This document shows positions 1 through 7,256 of a stretch of 34,403 bases of DNA, one piece after another. The notes beneath the pieces were generated by a model. That model was given only the letters and a program-made list of their open reading frames with translations. It had not been told where the DNA came from and ran no database searches. Position numbers and translations under genes: made by a program. Numbering within the stretch: the stretch's first letter is position 1; each line of letters begins with the position of its first letter. The DNA is from Bacteroidota bacterium (lineage in GTDB: Bacteria > Bacteroidota > Ignavibacteria > UBA10030 > UBA8401), in the NCBI GenBank assembly GCA_028873075.1, contig JAGWND010000008.1, positions 1 through 34,403 on the forward strand, written 5' to 3'.

Positions 1-1294
1 ACGGAGCAGAAAGAACGGCGGAAAACATTTTCGATGCGTCGTCAAGAGTTCCCTTTGCAATATCAATATCTCCTTTTGAAGCCTGAATGTCCGCCGCCAT
101 CGCATTTCTGGGAATGAACGCGAGCACAGAATCGAACACCCGCACCGCGCCATCAAGATCAAAAAACGAATGATACCGGATGTAGCCGACACGATAGAGA
201 GCTTGTGCGGCAATTTCGGTTTTCGGATATTCCGCCGCTAACGCGATATAGAGTGCAACCGCTCCCTCATACTTCGGTTGCGACTCGAGAGGAAATACTG
301 AAGAATCTTCCCGCTGATTATTTGCTGCACGAGCGGCACTGTCGCCTTGCGCGCTCAGCTCTTCGATGCAACGCGCGTAACCGAACTTTGCCTGCGGAAC
401 ATACGAAAGAGTAGAGCGTTGAGCAATCGCGGCACGGTACGCTTTCGCTGCCACAGTGTACGCTTTTTCGTGAAAGACGCGCTCCGCAAAAGCGAACAGT
501 TCGGCTCCTCCGGAACTGATCATTCCTTCGAGCCGTTCTGCAATTTCAAACGCATCATCGTAGCGTTTTCCCTCCATATACAACCACATGAGCAGCCGCA
601 GCACACCGATATTATTTTTATTTCGCTCAATGGCTGCTTCCGTCACGCGCACTGCTTCCGAGAGCCCGGTACCTTTCGATGTGTAAAGCGACATGCGCGA
701 CTCGATGTAACCGAGCTGGCTGTCGTTTTGCTCAAGCAATTTAAGATATTCTCTCGTTGCGTCCGCATAGTTCATCATCAGCGCGTAGAGCGAGGCAAGA
801 TCGTTCACAAACAGCGAAGGGTCATTCAGCTCTCTGCGCGCGCGAAGATATGTTGCAATCGTTTTATCGAACAAACGGTCCTGCGACTGTACCGAAGCGA
901 TAAGCCGGTACATGCCGAGATTATTCGGCGCGAGAGCAATCACGGCATTCCAGATTGAATCGGCTTTCGTTTCCTCTCCGTTACTGTCATACAAGCTTCC
1001 CAACTCTGCCATCACGTTCGGGTCGTTGTGAAAATGCTGCAAACGTTGAAGGCTAAGCTCGATGGCAGCAGAATAATTTTTCTGCATCGTGTACGAACGG
1101 CGAAGTCCATCGAAATAGACATAATTCGAAGAATCTGTTCCAAGAAGCTCCTGATACATTTGCACTGCGCGGTCGAATTCTCCCGCCTGCTCGAACGCCT
1201 GTGCAAGCCGCAGCTTGTTCGCTACGTCGGGCATTTGAGCGTGCGCGGCTGAAACGGCAAAACATATCGTTATAAGAGCGATGGCAGATTTCAT
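1..1294 (-). CDS. Exported TPR-repeat protein, 3' end outside window
   Basis: Minus-strand reading from the ATG at 1294 is open to the left edge (about 431 codons), so the C-terminus lies outside. The protein begins MKSAIALITICFAVSAAHAQ, a clear signal peptide with an AHA-Q type cleavage site. The mature part is a chain of helical pairs with TPR character, for example LAQAFEQAGEFDRAVQMYQE near residue 30, then repeats at about 34-residue spacing with A/Y/G consensus positions. A later part (YEGAVALYIALAAEYPKTE) resembles the TPR repeats of YbgF/BamD-like envelope scaffolds. TPR proteins bind other proteins; no enzymatic motif is visible. The gene is divergent from the hydrolase at 1423. No Shine-Dalgarno sequence precedes the ATG, but a TATATT box ends 7 nt before it. 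The exact role cannot be named. Confidence 0.85.
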   Translation of the reverse strand, partial: MKSAIALITICFAVSAAHAQMPDVANKLRLAQAFEQAGEFDRAVQMYQELLGTDSSNYVYFDGLRRSYTMQKNYSAAIELSLQRLQHFHNDPNVMAELGSLYDSNGEETKADSIWNAVIALAPNNLGMYRLIASVQSQDRLFDKTIATYLRARRELNDPSLFVNDLASLYALMMNYADATREYLKLLEQNDSQLGYIESRMSLYTSKGTGLSEAVRVTEAAIERNKNNIGVLRLLMWLYMEGKRYDDAFEIAERLEGMISSGGAELFAFAERVFHEKAYTVAAKAYRAAIAQRSTLSYVPQAKFGYARCIEELSAQGDSAARAANNQREDSSVFPLESQPKYEGAVALYIALAAEYPKTEIAAQALYRVGYIRYHSFFDLDGAVRVFDSVLAFIPRNAMAADIQASKGDIDIAKGTLDDASKMFSAVLSAP

Positions 1295-1301
1295 GTAAAG
1301 G

Positions 1302-1329
1302 AATATATCAAATTTTGCCCTGTTTTCAA
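1302..1329 (-). promoter_or_regulatory. Candidate promoter abutting the TPR gene start
   Basis: Reading the minus strand, TTGAAA (1324-1329) and TATATT (1302-1307) are separated by 16 nt. The -10 box ends 7 nt before the ATG at 1294, so transcription would begin at or within a base or two of the start codon. No Shine-Dalgarno sequence is present. See the leaderless-mRNA finding. Confidence 0.4.
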
Positions 1330-1422
1330 CGTACTCACACCGTTACCGCTTGCGGCAAAAATTTGATTCGAGTACATTCTACAAGCCCATTGTTCGATGC
1401 AAACAAAACTTACGGAGTACCG

Positions 1423-2310
1423 ATGAAAACATACGCTGTCTTTATCGCATTGTTATTTGCTGTGGCGCCTTTGCCTTCTCAAACTTTATCAACACGCTAC
1501 GAACGCTACGGCGCGCTGATTGACACGCAGCTTTCAACAGCGCCATTCCCGCATCCACAACGCGCGAACGGCCACATGTACGACAGCACGCTATACTCCG
1601 CTGCCGAACATTACAGCGACAGCAGCGTTGCAATTTTCATTCCAAAAGGATTTCGAAAAACAGGAAGCACAGATTTTGTTGTTCACTTCCATGGCTGGAA
1701 TAACAATATCGATTCAGTATTCGCTCAGTACCGCCTTATAGAACAATTTGCCGCAAGCCGGAAAAATGCGATCCTCGTTGTGCCGCAGGGACCGCGCAAC
1801 GCGCCGGACTCTTTCGGAGGAAAGCTGGAGGACAAAAACGGCTTCAAAAAATTCATGACGGACATAGTAAAGCTCCTTATTAAAGAGAAAAAAATCCGAA
1901 CGGCGAAAATCGGAAACATTGTTTTGTCGGGACACAGCGGCGGCTATCATGTCATTTCGTTTATTCTGATGCGCGGCGGATTGACAAAACATATCAAGGA
2001 AGTGTACCTGTTCGACGCTCTGTACGGCGAAACGGAAAAATTTGTGTACTGGTTCACACACCAAAACGGCAAGCTCATTGACATTTATACACAAAACGGC
2101 GGCACGAAAGGAGAAACAGAAAGCCTGATTGAAGACCTGAACGGCTGGAATATTCCCCATCTTGCGTGCAACGAGGCAGATGCATCGCCGCGTGACTTGC
2201 AAACTCACCGCCTCGTGTTTCTTTTTTCTCCGCTCGTGCACAATGAAGTCGTCAGCGCTCATAACAATTTTGAGCACTACCTTGAGGCAAGCCTTCTGCG
2301 GAGCAAGTGA
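1423..2310 (+). CDS. Exported alpha/beta-hydrolase-fold protein
   Basis: 295 residues from the ATG at 1423, chosen because GGAG lies 6-7 nt upstream and the protein then starts with a signal peptide (MKTYAVFIALLFAVAPLPSQ). An in-frame upstream extension to 1315 has no such features. The alpha/beta-hydrolase pattern is visible: HFHGW at 88-92 (oxyanion-side HG motif), the nucleophile elbow GHSGG at 170-174 with Ser172, a probable acid Asp198 (LFDALYG), and candidate catalytic histidines 273, 280 or 285 near the C-terminus. The fold covers esterases, lipases and peptidases; the substrate is not evident. A periplasmic or secreted location follows from the signal peptide. It stands alone on the plus strand, divergent from the TPR gene and convergent with the helicase gene (38 bp gap). 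Confidence 0.85.
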   Translation: MKTYAVFIALLFAVAPLPSQTLSTRYERYGALIDTQLSTAPFPHPQRANGHMYDSTLYSAAEHYSDSSVAIFIPKGFRKTGSTDFVVHFHGWNNNIDSVFAQYRLIEQFAASRKNAILVVPQGPRNAPDSFGGKLEDKNGFKKFMTDIVKLLIKEKKIRTAKIGNIVLSGHSGGYHVISFILMRGGLTKHIKEVYLFDALYGETEKFVYWFTHQNGKLIDIYTQNGGTKGETESLIEDLNGWNIPHLACNEADASPRDLQTHRLVFLFSPLVHNEVVSAHNNFEHYLEASLLRSK

Positions 2311-2348
2311 GCCGGGGAAAAGCTTCGCAAGCATTTCTTCTAAGGCGA

Positions 2349-4523
2349 CTACACCATCTCAACTAACCGCTGTCTCAGCATCGTGTTCCTCTCACGCACA
2401 TCGTCATTGCGGATTGCGATAGCGAGGGCTTTCATTTCTCCGACAAGGATGAGCTGCTCGCGCGCACGGGTGACGGCAGTGTACACAAGATTCCTTTGCA
2501 GCATGATGTAATGCGCCGTTGAAAGCGGCACGATCACCGCTTTGAATTCATTCCCCTGACTTTTGTGAATCGTCATCGCATACGCGAGCGTGAGTTCGTC
2601 TAAATGCTCGAAATCGTAATCAACTGTTCTGCCGTAAAAATTGACAAGAAGCAATCCGTCTTCTTTATCGACACCGGAAACACGTCCGATGTCGCCGTTG
2701 AACACATCCTTGTCGTAATTATTTTTCGTCTGCATCACTTTGTCGCCGAGAAGAAATTTCCGCTCGCTCCCCTGCCAGCACACTTTTGCGTGTCCGTTCA
2801 ACGCGTGCTGGAGCGCCTTGTTCAACTCACGCACGCCGGAAAGCGATTGGTGCATCGGCGAAAGCACCTGAATATCGTCGAATGCATCGTAGCGGAAATT
2901 TTGCGGAAGAATTGTCGAGCAAAGCGCTACGACTTTTTTCTGAATCTCTTCCTGTTCACGCTCTTCAATCAAACGAAAATCATGCCCGAATTCCGGCATC
3001 GCTCCTTCGTTGAGCCGATGCGAGTTAAGAATGATCGAGCTTTGTTCCGACTGACGAAAAATCGTGTTGAGCCGTACCGTCGGAATTTTCTTTGATTCGA
3101 TCAAATCGCGCAGCACTTGCCCGGGACCGACGGACGGAAGCTGATCAACATCGCCCACCATCACAAGCTGCGATTCCGGTTTCACCGCTTCGAGCAACGC
3201 GGCAAACAATTGAATATCAACCATTGACATCTCGTCAACGATCAGGAAATTACAATCGAGCGGCGACTCGGCATCACGGCGGAAAAGCCCGGATTGCGGC
3301 TCATATTCGAGCAAACGAGGAATTGTTTTCGCCTCGCGGTGAGACAACTCGGCGAGACGTTTTGCCGCGCGTCCGGTCGGCGCACAAAGCAAATAGCGAA
3401 TGCCCAACTCATCCGCAAGCTCGATAATGCCGTTGACACAAAGTGTTTTTCCGGTACCCGGACCGCCGGTGAGAATTGTTACCGGTTGCTGCACGGCATG
3501 AAGAATCGCGTCGCGCTGTTTTACATCGAACGCAATGTTGTGGCAGCGCTCAATGTGAGCGAGCGATAATGATAATTTCTCGCTTGAGAACGGTTTTACT
3601 CCTTTGCGAAGAAGCTGTTCCAGCTTTCGCACCGATTTTTTTTCTGCTTCGTGAAGAGGGAAAGGAAACAGGCGATCGTTCTCCTCAACAAGAACATTGT
3701 TATGAATGCTCGAATCGGCGGCACGCTCGATCTTCGCTTCGTCAACCGCAAGCAGATCCGCTGCACGACGCACAAGTTCTTCTTGCAAAAGATAACAGTG
3801 TCCGGCGGCGCGGCACGCTTCATCGAGTACAAAACGTATTCCCGCTTCCAGGCGAAACAGGCTTTCCCGCTCGACTCCGACTTTCTGCGCAATCGCATCG
3901 GCAATTTGAAACCCGATCCCCGAAATATCCTGCATCAGGTGGTACGGGTTGTTCTGCACAACGCCGATTGCCCCTTTGCCGTATGCTTTGAAAATTTTGA
4001 TCGCATGGCTCGTGCCGATATCGTACGATTTCAGAAAGGCGAGCACATCCTGCATTGCCCGCAACGATGATGCGGCTTCGGTAATCGTCCCCAACTTTTT
4101 TCTGCCGACTCCTTCCACTTCCAACAAACGCTCCGGAGTTTTTTCTAAAATTTGCAACGTCTTCGCGCCGAATTTTCTCACGATACGCGATGCAAATGCG
4201 GGACCGATGCCGCGTATCAATCCGGAAGCAAGGTATTCTTCGATGCCGTGCAATGTCGTCGGCGCATGAATTTCGTATTGTTCGAACTGAAATTGCTTTC
4301 CGTACTTCGCGTGCGTTGTCCACCTCCCGGTGACCGAATACGAATCTCCCTCACGCGGCTGCAGCATATATCCAACAATCGAGATCGTCGCGCCGCCGGT
4401 GTTCAATCCCGCCTGCGGCTGGACTTTCAGCAACCCGATGAGATAGCCGTTCTCATCGTTCTGGTAAATGATTTTGTGAAGAACGCCGCGGAACGTTTCT
4501 GGGTTTTGAGTTTCGAGTTTCAA
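2349..4523 (-). CDS. recD2: RecD2-type ATP-dependent DNA helicase (SF1B)
   Basis: 724 residues, the usual RecD2 length. N-terminal OB-like region (about 10-90), helix-hairpin-helix region (about 95-215), then the SF1 motor: Walker A GGPGTGKT at 353-360, Walker B DEMSMVD at 430-436, motif III GDVDQLPSVGPG at 457-468, FRQ at 489-491, MTIHKSQG at 650-657 and YTAVTRAR at 681-688. Known role of the family: 5'-3' DNA unwinding in repair and recombination, independent of RecBC; no recB or recC is nearby. The start is uncertain. The only usable start codon is TTG at 4523, with no Shine-Dalgarno sequence; an in-frame TGA lies just upstream, and the first codons (KLETQNPE) come from a word-like repeat running from 4503 into the gap. 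It follows the GT9 gene by 71 bp and may be co-transcribed with it. Confidence 0.95.
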   Translation of the reverse strand: MKLETQNPETFRGVLHKIIYQNDENGYLIGLLKVQPQAGLNTGGATISIVGYMLQPREGDSYSVTGRWTTHAKYGKQFQFEQYEIHAPTTLHGIEEYLASGLIRGIGPAFASRIVRKFGAKTLQILEKTPERLLEVEGVGRKKLGTITEAASSLRAMQDVLAFLKSYDIGTSHAIKIFKAYGKGAIGVVQNNPYHLMQDISGIGFQIADAIAQKVGVERESLFRLEAGIRFVLDEACRAAGHCYLLQEELVRRAADLLAVDEAKIERAADSSIHNNVLVEENDRLFPFPLHEAEKKSVRKLEQLLRKGVKPFSSEKLSLSLAHIERCHNIAFDVKQRDAILHAVQQPVTILTGGPGTGKTLCVNGIIELADELGIRYLLCAPTGRAAKRLAELSHREAKTIPRLLEYEPQSGLFRRDAESPLDCNFLIVDEMSMVDIQLFAALLEAVKPESQLVMVGDVDQLPSVGPGQVLRDLIESKKIPTVRLNTIFRQSEQSSIILNSHRLNEGAMPEFGHDFRLIEEREQEEIQKKVVALCSTILPQNFRYDAFDDIQVLSPMHQSLSGVRELNKALQHALNGHAKVCWQGSERKFLLGDKVMQTKNNYDKDVFNGDIGRVSGVDKEDGLLLVNFYGRTVDYDFEHLDELTLAYAMTIHKSQGNEFKAVIVPLSTAHYIMLQRNLVYTAVTRAREQLILVGEMKALAIAIRNDDVRERNTMLRQRLVEMV

Positions 4524-4594
4524 GCTTTGTGTTTTGAGTTTAAGAATTCAAGATTTACTATTTTCCGCTCCTCATACTCCGTACTGCCTGTAGT
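4503..4594 (-). repeat. Word-like degenerate repeat between GT9 gene and recD2
   Basis: On the minus strand the gap contains GGAGTATGAGGAG, then CTTGAATTC, then AAACTCAAAACACAAAG and CTTGAAACTCGAAACTC. These are imprecise iterations of 7-9 bp words. The right part overlaps the first codons of recD2. A related element in the same order and orientation lies at 9556-9650. No gene or clear terminator is seen in this gap. Confidence 0.6.
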
Positions 4595-5653
4595 TTACTG
4601 ACCGCTGATCTCCGGCAACCGCTTCCTCACCGCCTGAAAAACTTCTTCCACCAAAAGAAGCTTCATACACTCCATATAATTTTCTCCTGGGCGGTTGCAG
4701 ACATTGAGATGACATGGGTGACACGGAATATCTTTTCGCAAGGCAATGTGCTTCGGCGAACCGCCGGCAAATTCCGGCGTGTATGGAAACCAAATAGTGT
4801 CTTCGCCGGGTCCGAAAATCCCGACGGTCGAGGCACCAACAGCCGCAGCGATGTGCATCGGACCGCAGTCATTCGTCACAAACACTGAGCATTGAGCGAG
4901 AACCGCCGCTAACTTTCTCAACGGAAGTACAGGAAGCGCTTTAATTTTTTGTGAAGCCGCTTTTTGAACACTCTGCACCTCTGCGAAATCGCCCGTGCCG
5001 GCGGTGAGAATCGTTTCTGCATTCAATTCAGTAGAAATTTTATCGCTTAACCGGGCGAATCGCTCCGGCAGCCATTTTTTGCTGCGCCATGTTGCGCCGG
5101 GATGAATCGCAACAATTCGTTTTGTCACATCAATACCCAGATGCTTCAGGAATTTGTGCGCTTCAGCTTTTTCTTCGTCCGCAAGAAAAATTTCTGTCTT
5201 ATGGTGAAGCGGCTGAATACCTGCTGCTTTTAATGACTGGTAATGAAAATCAATTGCGGACTTCGGCGTACCGTCATCCCGGATGCGGATAGTGTACAAC
5301 TTTCTTCGTCCGCGAAGGTCGCCGCCGACACGTACCGGCGCGCCGGTCGCAAAGGTAAGCAGCGCACTTCGCGGATTGCAGAAAAGATCGATTGCAAGAT
5401 CGAATTTTTTCTTTCTTAAAAGAGACGCGACACGAAGTTGCTCGATGAATGAATTCTTTCTGAAATCGAACGGGATAATTTCATCGAGATACGGGTTGTG
5501 CTCGAGCAGCGAAACGGCTTGTGCATCGCCGAGATATGCAATGTACGCCTCGGGAAACGTATCGCGCAGTGTATGGATGAGCGGCGTCGTCAACACCACG
5601 TCGCCGATAAATTTCATCCGTGTGAGTAAGATGCGGTGGAATGTAGTCGTCAT
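4595..5653 (-). CDS. Glycosyltransferase family 9, heptosyltransferase-like
   Basis: 352 residues from the ATG at 5653, a typical length for ADP-heptose:LPS heptosyltransferases (RfaF/WaaF type). Seen: the N-terminal MKFIGDVVLTTPL at 13-25 (GDxxLTTP motif with the conserved Asp18), HPGATWRSKKW at 184-194 (nucleotide-sugar binding start of the C-terminal Rossmann domain), and TNDCGPMHIAAAVG at 260-273, the family's TxDSGPMHLA signature with Cys instead of Ser. Family role: transfer of heptose onto the inner core of lipopolysaccharide at the cytoplasmic face of the inner membrane. Acceptor and donor cannot be read from sequence. No strong Shine-Dalgarno sequence is visible. It lies downstream of the GWxTD lipoprotein gene (139 bp) and upstream of recD2. 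Confidence 0.9.
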   Translation of the reverse strand: MTTTFHRILLTRMKFIGDVVLTTPLIHTLRDTFPEAYIAYLGDAQAVSLLEHNPYLDEIIPFDFRKNSFIEQLRVASLLRKKKFDLAIDLFCNPRSALLTFATGAPVRVGGDLRGRRKLYTIRIRDDGTPKSAIDFHYQSLKAAGIQPLHHKTEIFLADEEKAEAHKFLKHLGIDVTKRIVAIHPGATWRSKKWLPERFARLSDKISTELNAETILTAGTGDFAEVQSVQKAASQKIKALPVLPLRKLAAVLAQCSVFVTNDCGPMHIAAAVGASTVGIFGPGEDTIWFPYTPEFAGGSPKHIALRKDIPCHPCHLNVCNRPGENYMECMKLLLVEEVFQAVRKRLPEISGQ

Positions 5654-5734
5654 TTTCAGAGATCCTGGGATTCTCGGTTGTTAGTCAATTATCGGGCCAG
5701 CACAAAATCTAGCCTCTGGGATATTGGAATGCCG

Positions 5735-5768
5735 GAATAATGGAATACATCGAAAAATTCCATTATTC
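5735..5768. repeat. 12-bp perfect inverted repeat between GWxTD and GT9 genes
   Basis: GAATAATGGAAT (5735-5746) and ATTCCATTATTC (5757-5768) are exact reverse complements around a 10-nt spacer. The flanks carry further GGAAT/ATTCC words (ATATTGGAATGCCGGAATAA). There is no T-run directly after the minus-strand hairpin, so a terminator is not convincing. It looks like one of the word-type repeats of this genome. Confidence 0.6.
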
Positions 5769-5792
5769 GATAGCTCCAACGTCCCTTTTTGT

Positions 5793-7256
5793 TTACCTCC
5801 AGCGGTCAACAAAATACTGCCACAGATAATCGTTGATGGAATACGGCGCGAGGTCGTAAAACACCGGTTCCCCTTCCGCTGACGGAACGCGCTGAAACGG
5901 AATTGCCAGTGTCGAGTTGCCGGCAGAATAGTACCACATTTCATTCAGCGATGCCTGACAATCAACGGCTTCAGGCGGACCACAGACAAGGTACACGATC
6001 CCCATCGGCGTTTTCCAGCCTTCCATGCACGCCGTGAACAACTCGTTTGCCTCGCGCAGCCGCTGCTGGAACATCTGCATCCGCTCGCCGCCGCCGTGCC
6101 GTTTCCAGAAACCCCCAATCACTCTTAACCGCACGCTGTCTGCCATCGGATGTCTTGCCATCATGTCGCTTGCGCGCACAAGGCTGTCTATTTCAGAGCC
6201 GCGTGCAAGAAACAACATTGCTTCCGCAAGTTCGGCAGGAGCGGTAACATCGGGAAATGACGGATCGCTCACAAACACTCTCAATGAGTTCACCGTGCTG
6301 TCCGATTTCCCTTCGTGCGTACGCACGATTGTTCGAACAATATCAACGTACCGCTGCGGCGGCTTCGGGTAGAACTGGATAAGCTGAACAGTCCCGCCTG
6401 CCTGCCCGGCAGGCAGGTTTGTCGAAGCGACGAACAACGAATCGTTATGATAAACTGTGGAATCGAATTTCAGCGAGCAAGGGCTGAATTGCTGAAAGTA
6501 TCCGAGTGCCGTCAGCTCGGCATAACTGTACAAATGGGGCAAGGCAGTTCTTGCAACTCTGTAGGAAAACGAAGCGCGCAGCGAGTCCCCGCGGTGCACA
6601 TTGTACACTTCCTGAAAAATCCCGAGGGAATCTTTACTTCCGGCGAACTGTGAGAGGAGTGACGGGAACGCCGGACGAAGCGAGATGCCGTTTGTATCAC
6701 GCACAGCATTTTCAAGAAGAAGAAAATCGCTTGCAGAAATTTTCACACGGTGAAAATTCCTCGCCGTAATTTCTTGACGCTCGCTGTACCGCAATCCTGA
6801 ACCGTCATCAACAACATTTGTCTCAAGCGTGTATCGTTCCGCCCGGCGAGTCGAATCTGCCGCCGGGAGCGGGACTGTCAGTAAAAACGCGTCGGCTCTC
6901 GGAGAGACCGATTCGTTATATGTAGGAACAATGATCGAACGCTGTACATCCTTCGTTTGAAGTACATCGTCATTTTCGCTGCGAAGAACAGCGGAAAACG
7001 TATACGACGCGGTAAACCCTCTCTCGTTTTTTTCAAAATGAAGACGACGGTACGGTAAATTGCAATAAATGTCCATCCTGCCGCTGTCTCCCGAAGCGAC
7101 ATTCATAACGTACGACGCGCATACCGGCAGCGCAAGCTTTTTATATTGCCGTGTTATGAAGCAATCCGATACGGCTTCAGAATTCGACGCGCAGCCGTTC
7201 GTCATCATCGCAACGAAAACGACACTTGCCGCTAAAAACGCCCGTCGCTGTTTCAT
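5793..7256 (-). CDS. GWxTD-domain lipoprotein
   Basis: 487 residues from the ATG at 7256. A lipoprotein signal peptide ends in the lipobox TNGC with Cys22, predicting an envelope lipoprotein. The middle is beta-rich without a clear enzyme motif. The C-terminus holds the GWxTD-type segment at about 413: GWKTPMGIVYLVCGPPEAVD, close to the family pattern GWxTDRGxxYIxyGPPD; the usual Asp after Thr is Pro here. The family is common in the Chlorobi/Ignavibacteria region and has no established function. The gene starts inside the stop of the preceding gene (ATGA, 7253-7256), so the two are probably translationally coupled. An in-frame GC-rich palindrome at 6397-6417 encodes part of NLPAGQAGG and looks like an insertion. 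Confidence 0.8.
   Translation of the reverse strand: MKQRRAFLAASVVFVAMMTNGCASNSEAVSDCFITRQYKKLALPVCASYVMNVASGDSGRMDIYCNLPYRRLHFEKNERGFTASYTFSAVLRSENDDVLQTKDVQRSIIVPTYNESVSPRADAFLLTVPLPAADSTRRAERYTLETNVVDDGSGLRYSERQEITARNFHRVKISASDFLLLENAVRDTNGISLRPAFPSLLSQFAGSKDSLGIFQEVYNVHRGDSLRASFSYRVARTALPHLYSYAELTALGYFQQFSPCSLKFDSTVYHNDSLFVASTNLPAGQAGGTVQLIQFYPKPPQRYVDIVRTIVRTHEGKSDSTVNSLRVFVSDPSFPDVTAPAELAEAMLFLARGSEIDSLVRASDMMARHPMADSVRLRVIGGFWKRHGGGERMQMFQQRLREANELFTACMEGWKTPMGIVYLVCGPPEAVDCQASLNEMWYYSAGNSTLAIPFQRVPSAEGEPVFYDLAPYSINDYLWQYFVDRWR
6397..6417. repeat. In-frame GC-rich palindrome inside the GWxTD gene
   Basis: CCTGCCTGCC (6397-6406), one central base, then GGCAGGCAGG (6408-6417): a perfect 10-bp inverted repeat within coding DNA. 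On the minus strand it encodes LPAGQAG inside TNLPAGQAGGTV, a Gly/Ala/Pro segment unlike its surroundings. It keeps the frame. Confidence 0.75.

Noticed and set aside
1714-2334. 206-codon minus frame opposite the hydrolase
   Set aside because: Shadow of the plus-strand hydrolase, which has a signal peptide and the GHSGG motif.
5600-5660. TTGACT-N17-GGATCT as a leaderless promoter for the GT9 gene
   Set aside because: Spacing fits but GGATCT is too far from a -10 box to support it.
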